Positions 7,893 through 10,335 of a DNA stretch of 10,335 nt are shown one piece after another. The number at the start of each line of letters is the position of its first letter. Position 1 is the first letter of the stretch. Origin of the DNA: Saprospiraceae bacterium (GTDB taxonomy: Bacteria > Bacteroidota > Bacteroidia > Chitinophagales > Saprospiraceae); NCBI GenBank assembly GCA_013002475.1, contig JABDJM010000263.1:1-10335 (forward strand). The letters run 5' to 3'. Below the pieces are notes generated by a model. It ran no database searches. It saw only the letters and a program-made list of their open reading frames with translations, and had not been told where the DNA came from. Position numbers and translations under genes: made by a program.

Positions 7893-8390
7893 TTATTGGA
7901 TCTCCGGATTATCGCTTTTGACCATTTTCAACTGCATACCTTTTTTGTTCCGGGGAGTATTGCCCATCCAGATCAGAATGGAAGAATCATCAACCCCTAC
8001 TCCATGCAGTTTGTATTGATCTGCCACACCTAGTTCGGGTGCATCAAAAAATAGGTCCAGTAAAAGAGTTTCTCCATCGTACTCATACATTCCCTGATTG
8101 GTCTCTTTTTCATAAACCCCTGTGGCAAAGGTTTGATCTCCTCTTAAGGTGAACCATCTCCCTTCATAGGGCTTTCGGTCCTCACTTTTTGACATACCAG
8201 CGGTAACCTGGCACTCCCAGGTCCCGATTAAAGGAGCTAAAACTGATGCCGGAACTACCCGGGCTTCTTTTTTTGCTCCTTGGTTGGAAGTGGTGACTAC
8301 ACCAGATTGAGTGGAAACAGGCCCGGCGTTGTCCTTACAAGCAGAAAGGACAAGCGCAACAAGAAGAGAAAATGTAACTAAGTGTCTCAT
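7893..8390 (-). CDS. Small putative lipoprotein, possibly lipocalin-like
   Basis: I do not recognise this gene by family. The 165-residue protein begins with a clear lipoprotein signal peptide (MRHLVTFSLL, then LSAC with Cys18). A polar low-complexity stretch rich in Ser, Thr, Val and Lys runs to about residue 45. The remainder starts with LAPLIGTWECQV and contains FTLRGDQTFATGVYEK, GMYEYDGETLLLDL and SSILIWMG. This alternating beta-strand pattern with an early G-x-W recalls lipocalin-like lipoproteins of Bacteroidota, but that is inference from pattern only. It is convergent with mltG (26-bp gap) and divergent from tilS (81-bp gap). The ATG at 8390 is fixed by the signal peptide. It is probably anchored in the outer membrane facing the periplasm. 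Confidence 0.8.
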   Translation of the reverse strand: MRHLVTFSLLVALVLSACKDNAGPVSTQSGVVTTSNQGAKKEARVVPASVLAPLIGTWECQVTAGMSKSEDRKPYEGRWFTLRGDQTFATGVYEKETNQGMYEYDGETLLLDLFFDAPELGVADQYKLHGVGVDDSSILIWMGNTPRNKKGMQLKMVKSDNPEIQ

Positions 8391-8471
8391 CGTTAAAATT
8401 TTACAGCCCGTAAATTACAAATTAATAATACTCCGTGCTTGGGGAAGAAGCATTGGAATTGATAAGGCTTC

Positions 8472-9836
8472 ATGTACTTTTACAAGGTGAAAAAGACCTT
8501 TCATGACCTGGAATCTGTAGTTAAATCCTTCCTCAAGGAAAATACTACCCTTGAAGCGGGGGATACCCTTCTTTGCGCTGTAAGTGGTGGGAAGGATTCC
8601 ATGGCCTTATGTCATCTCCTGAAAAAATTGAAGTATTCCATCGGAGTGGCTCACGTGAATTATCAATTAAGAGGAGAAGAATCTGACCAGGATGCTCTTT
8701 TGGTGAAAAATTATTGTCAGTCGGAGGGCCTACCCTATTTTGAACTCAGGGTTGATGCCTATATGGAGGCAAGTAATCGAAAAACAGGAATACAAGAAAC
8801 CGCCAGGGATATTCGCTATTCCTGGTTCGAGGAATTAGCGGCTGAAAAGGGATATCAATTTGTTGCTACTGCCCATCACTTGCAGGATAGCCTGGAGACT
8901 TTCTTGATCAATCTTAGCCGCGGATCAGGGCTGAAGGGCCTCGCCGGGATCCCACACCAAAGGGACAATATAATTCGCCCATTTTCTCAGGTTCAACCAT
9001 ATCAAATTCAGACCTACATTGATCGTCACCAAATCCCTTATCGGGAGGATTCTTCAAATGAGTCGGTAGATTATACCCGCAATAAGATCCGGTTAGAAAT
9101 CCTTCCCCTGCTGCAAGAGCTCCCTGGGAATTTTCTGGACAGTTATGCAAGGAGTCAATCTATTCTTAAGAACCATCTTCATCTTTGGGAAAACCTCAGA
9201 GAGGAAAAAAGGGAAGATTACCTGAAACGGGAGGGAAGCAAAATCAACCTGGATCTTTCCTTTTTGGAGCAAAATCCATCTGGTGGACTTTACCTTTTTC
9301 AGGAACTATATGAACTTGGTTTCACAGCTACTCAGGTCAAGAATGTCTCTCAGGCCTCGGAGGGAAGTATTTTTGAATCCAATGATTGGGAAGCAACTAT
9401 AAATCAAGGCCAGGTAGTCCTCCAAGGGAAATCTTCAATTCCTGAAGAAATGGAATTTTTCATCCGGGAAGACCATGGTGTTTTGAACCTGAAGAATGGA
9501 ACCTTAAGCTGGGAGTATTTTAATGATCCCTCGATCGACATTTCTCCGGATGCTGCCCAGGCTTTTCTGGATTACTCAAAACTTCAATTTCCATTATTCT
9601 TGCGGAGGTGGCAGCACGGTGACCGCTTCAAGCCCTTTGGTTTAGGAGGCCACGAAAAGAAGTTATCCGATTTCTTTGCTGACCAAAAATTCAGCTCTTT
9701 TGAAAAAAGGGAAACCTGGATCTTATGTAGTGGTGAGGAGATCTGTTGGGTTGTAGGAAACCGAATTGCCGAGCCCTTCAGGATTTCAGAAAAAACCGAC
9801 GGTGTATTGAAGCTTCACTGGAAAATTCTTACTTAA
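8472..9836 (+). CDS. tilS: tRNA(Ile)-lysidine synthase
   Basis: TilS uses ATP and lysine to convert cytidine 34 of tRNA-Ile(CAU) to lysidine, so the tRNA reads AUA and is charged with isoleucine. It is an essential cytosolic enzyme. The N-terminal PP-loop ATPase domain has SGGKDS (38-43), AHVNYQLRGEESDQD (60-74), ATAHHLQDSLETFLINLSRG (132-151) and YREDSSNESVDYTRNKIR (190-207). The C-terminal domain is recognisable in FLRRWQHGDRFKPFG and KKLSDFFAD near residues 376-400. Total length is 454 residues, normal for the family. ATG 8472 is the first possible start because a TAA lies three codons upstream in frame; a GTG at 8487 is an alternative. Many TilS proteins have Asp-Asp after HHx; here the first is Gln, probably a lineage variant. 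The gene overlaps the convergent SPOR gene by 8 bp. Confidence 0.98.
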   Translation: MYFYKVKKTFHDLESVVKSFLKENTTLEAGDTLLCAVSGGKDSMALCHLLKKLKYSIGVAHVNYQLRGEESDQDALLVKNYCQSEGLPYFELRVDAYMEASNRKTGIQETARDIRYSWFEELAAEKGYQFVATAHHLQDSLETFLINLSRGSGLKGLAGIPHQRDNIIRPFSQVQPYQIQTYIDRHQIPYREDSSNESVDYTRNKIRLEILPLLQELPGNFLDSYARSQSILKNHLHLWENLREEKREDYLKREGSKINLDLSFLEQNPSGGLYLFQELYELGFTATQVKNVSQASEGSIFESNDWEATINQGQVVLQGKSSIPEEMEFFIREDHGVLNLKNGTLSWEYFNDPSIDISPDAAQAFLDYSKLQFPLFLRRWQHGDRFKPFGLGGHEKKLSDFFADQKFSSFEKRETWILCSGEEICWVVGNRIAEPFRISEKTDGVLKLHWKILT

Positions 9837-10335
9837 ATCTTTTCCAATCCCCATCCTGATCTAGGATAATATGAGCAGTTGTAAACCCTGCTTTCCTGAC
9901 AGAAGGTAAAATTGCCTGGGCCTCTCCAAGAGAATCAAATTCCGCCAATAGCATGATCGTCATCTGTCCTCGTTTTACGCGCTCAACACTACCCCACTGA
10001 GTTACTTTTTCAGGTTTGAAATAGGAGGTGTTCTTATAAGTCGCCAAACGGATCTTGTATTTGTGTGGGGAAGGCACCTCCGCATTGTTAACCGGAGTTG
10101 CTTCAATGGGAGCCGCCTTGGGCGGCGGCGGTTCAACAGGAGCTGTAACCGGAGCTGGCTTCTCAACGACAACAGGTTTTTCAGGTGCAGGTTTGGGAGA
10201 AGCTGCCACGGGTCCTGTCTTCTGCACAATAAAACATTTCTCAAAGCCAGCGGCTTTGGCTCTGGCAAGTGCCTTGCCGGCAGCTTCCCTATTGGCAAAA
10301 TTTCCTAGCCGGACTTTTGTATAAACGCCTTCGGC
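9829..10335 (-). CDS. SPOR domain-containing protein with two SPOR-like repeats (5' end cut by window)
   Basis: The frame is open to the right window edge, so the N-terminus is missing. The GTG at 10227 is internal and is not the start. The 168 visible residues fall in three parts. Residues 4-39 (VYTKVRLGNFANREAAGKAL and onward to FEKCFIVQK) look like the C-terminal part of a SPOR repeat. Residues 41-90 are a Pro/Ala/Val/Lys-rich linker. Residues 91-158 (HKYKIRLATYKN to AHIILDQ) resemble a second, more divergent SPOR unit. SPOR domains bind glycan strands stripped of stem peptides, typically at the division septum. The rest of the protein, and whether it has a signal peptide or membrane anchor, cannot be seen. 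Its stop codon overlaps the end of tilS by 8 bp in convergent orientation. The SPOR call is by pattern and fairly secure for the first unit, less so for the second. Confidence 0.8.
   Translation of the reverse strand, partial: AEGVYTKVRLGNFANREAAGKALARAKAAGFEKCFIVQKTGPVAASPKPAPEKPVVVEKPAPVTAPVEPPPPKAAPIEATPVNNAEVPSPHKYKIRLATYKNTSYFKPEKVTQWGSVERVKRGQMTIMLLAEFDSLGEAQAILPSVRKAGFTTAHIILDQDGDWKRFK

Noticed and set aside
10055..10324. Plus-strand Gly/Ala/Thr-rich reading frame
   Set aside because: It is the antisense of the Pro/Ala linker and SPOR coding sequence. Its low-complexity composition is a by-product of the repeats on the other strand.

Overview
The window looks like an ordinary chromosomal segment of a Bacteroidota bacterium, of the Flavobacteriia or Cytophagia kind. 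The DnaK reads as a typical Bacteroidota protein. Shine-Dalgarno sites are mostly weak or absent. Two Bacteroidota-style lipoproteins with clear lipoboxes are present, and one gene start has a TAnnTTTG promoter-like box. A short intergenic array of AACAATN heptamers is the kind of simple repeat seen in this phylum. The exact genus cannot be read from the sequence.

Layout, left to right. (1) Bases 1-1380 (+) hold the 3' part of a Na/Pi-cotransporter family gene, cut by the window edge. A ChrA-type chromate transporter gene (1422-2531, +) follows 41 bp downstream. (2) Bases 2532-2771 are non-coding. They contain a GC-rich nested inverted-repeat element, a six-copy heptamer array and the intrinsic terminator of dnaK. 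(3) dnaK lies on the minus strand (2772-4691), alone, without grpE or dnaJ. Its 149-bp upstream region carries two TGCC/GGCA palindromes that could be regulatory. (4) A minus-strand DUF4249-like lipoprotein gene (4841-5851) is divergent from panB (6018-6833, +). panB is followed one base later by mltG (6835-7866, +). (5) A small unknown lipoprotein gene (7893-8390, -) converges on mltG and is divergent from tilS (8472-9836, +). (6) A SPOR-domain gene enters from the right edge on the minus strand and overlaps the end of tilS by 8 bp.

The genes do mainly housekeeping work: inorganic anion transport, protein folding, pantothenate/CoA synthesis (panB), termination of peptidoglycan strands (mltG), and decoding of AUA codons (tilS). 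The SPOR protein probably binds septal peptidoglycan, as does much of its family. Apart from the tight panB-mltG pair, and perhaps the two transporter genes, the units look independently transcribed. I see no mobile element, CRISPR array, defence locus, tRNA or rRNA. The points most worth following up are the palindromes upstream of dnaK, the repeat-rich spacer between chrA and dnaK, and the split SPOR protein. I found no convincing previously undescribed system.
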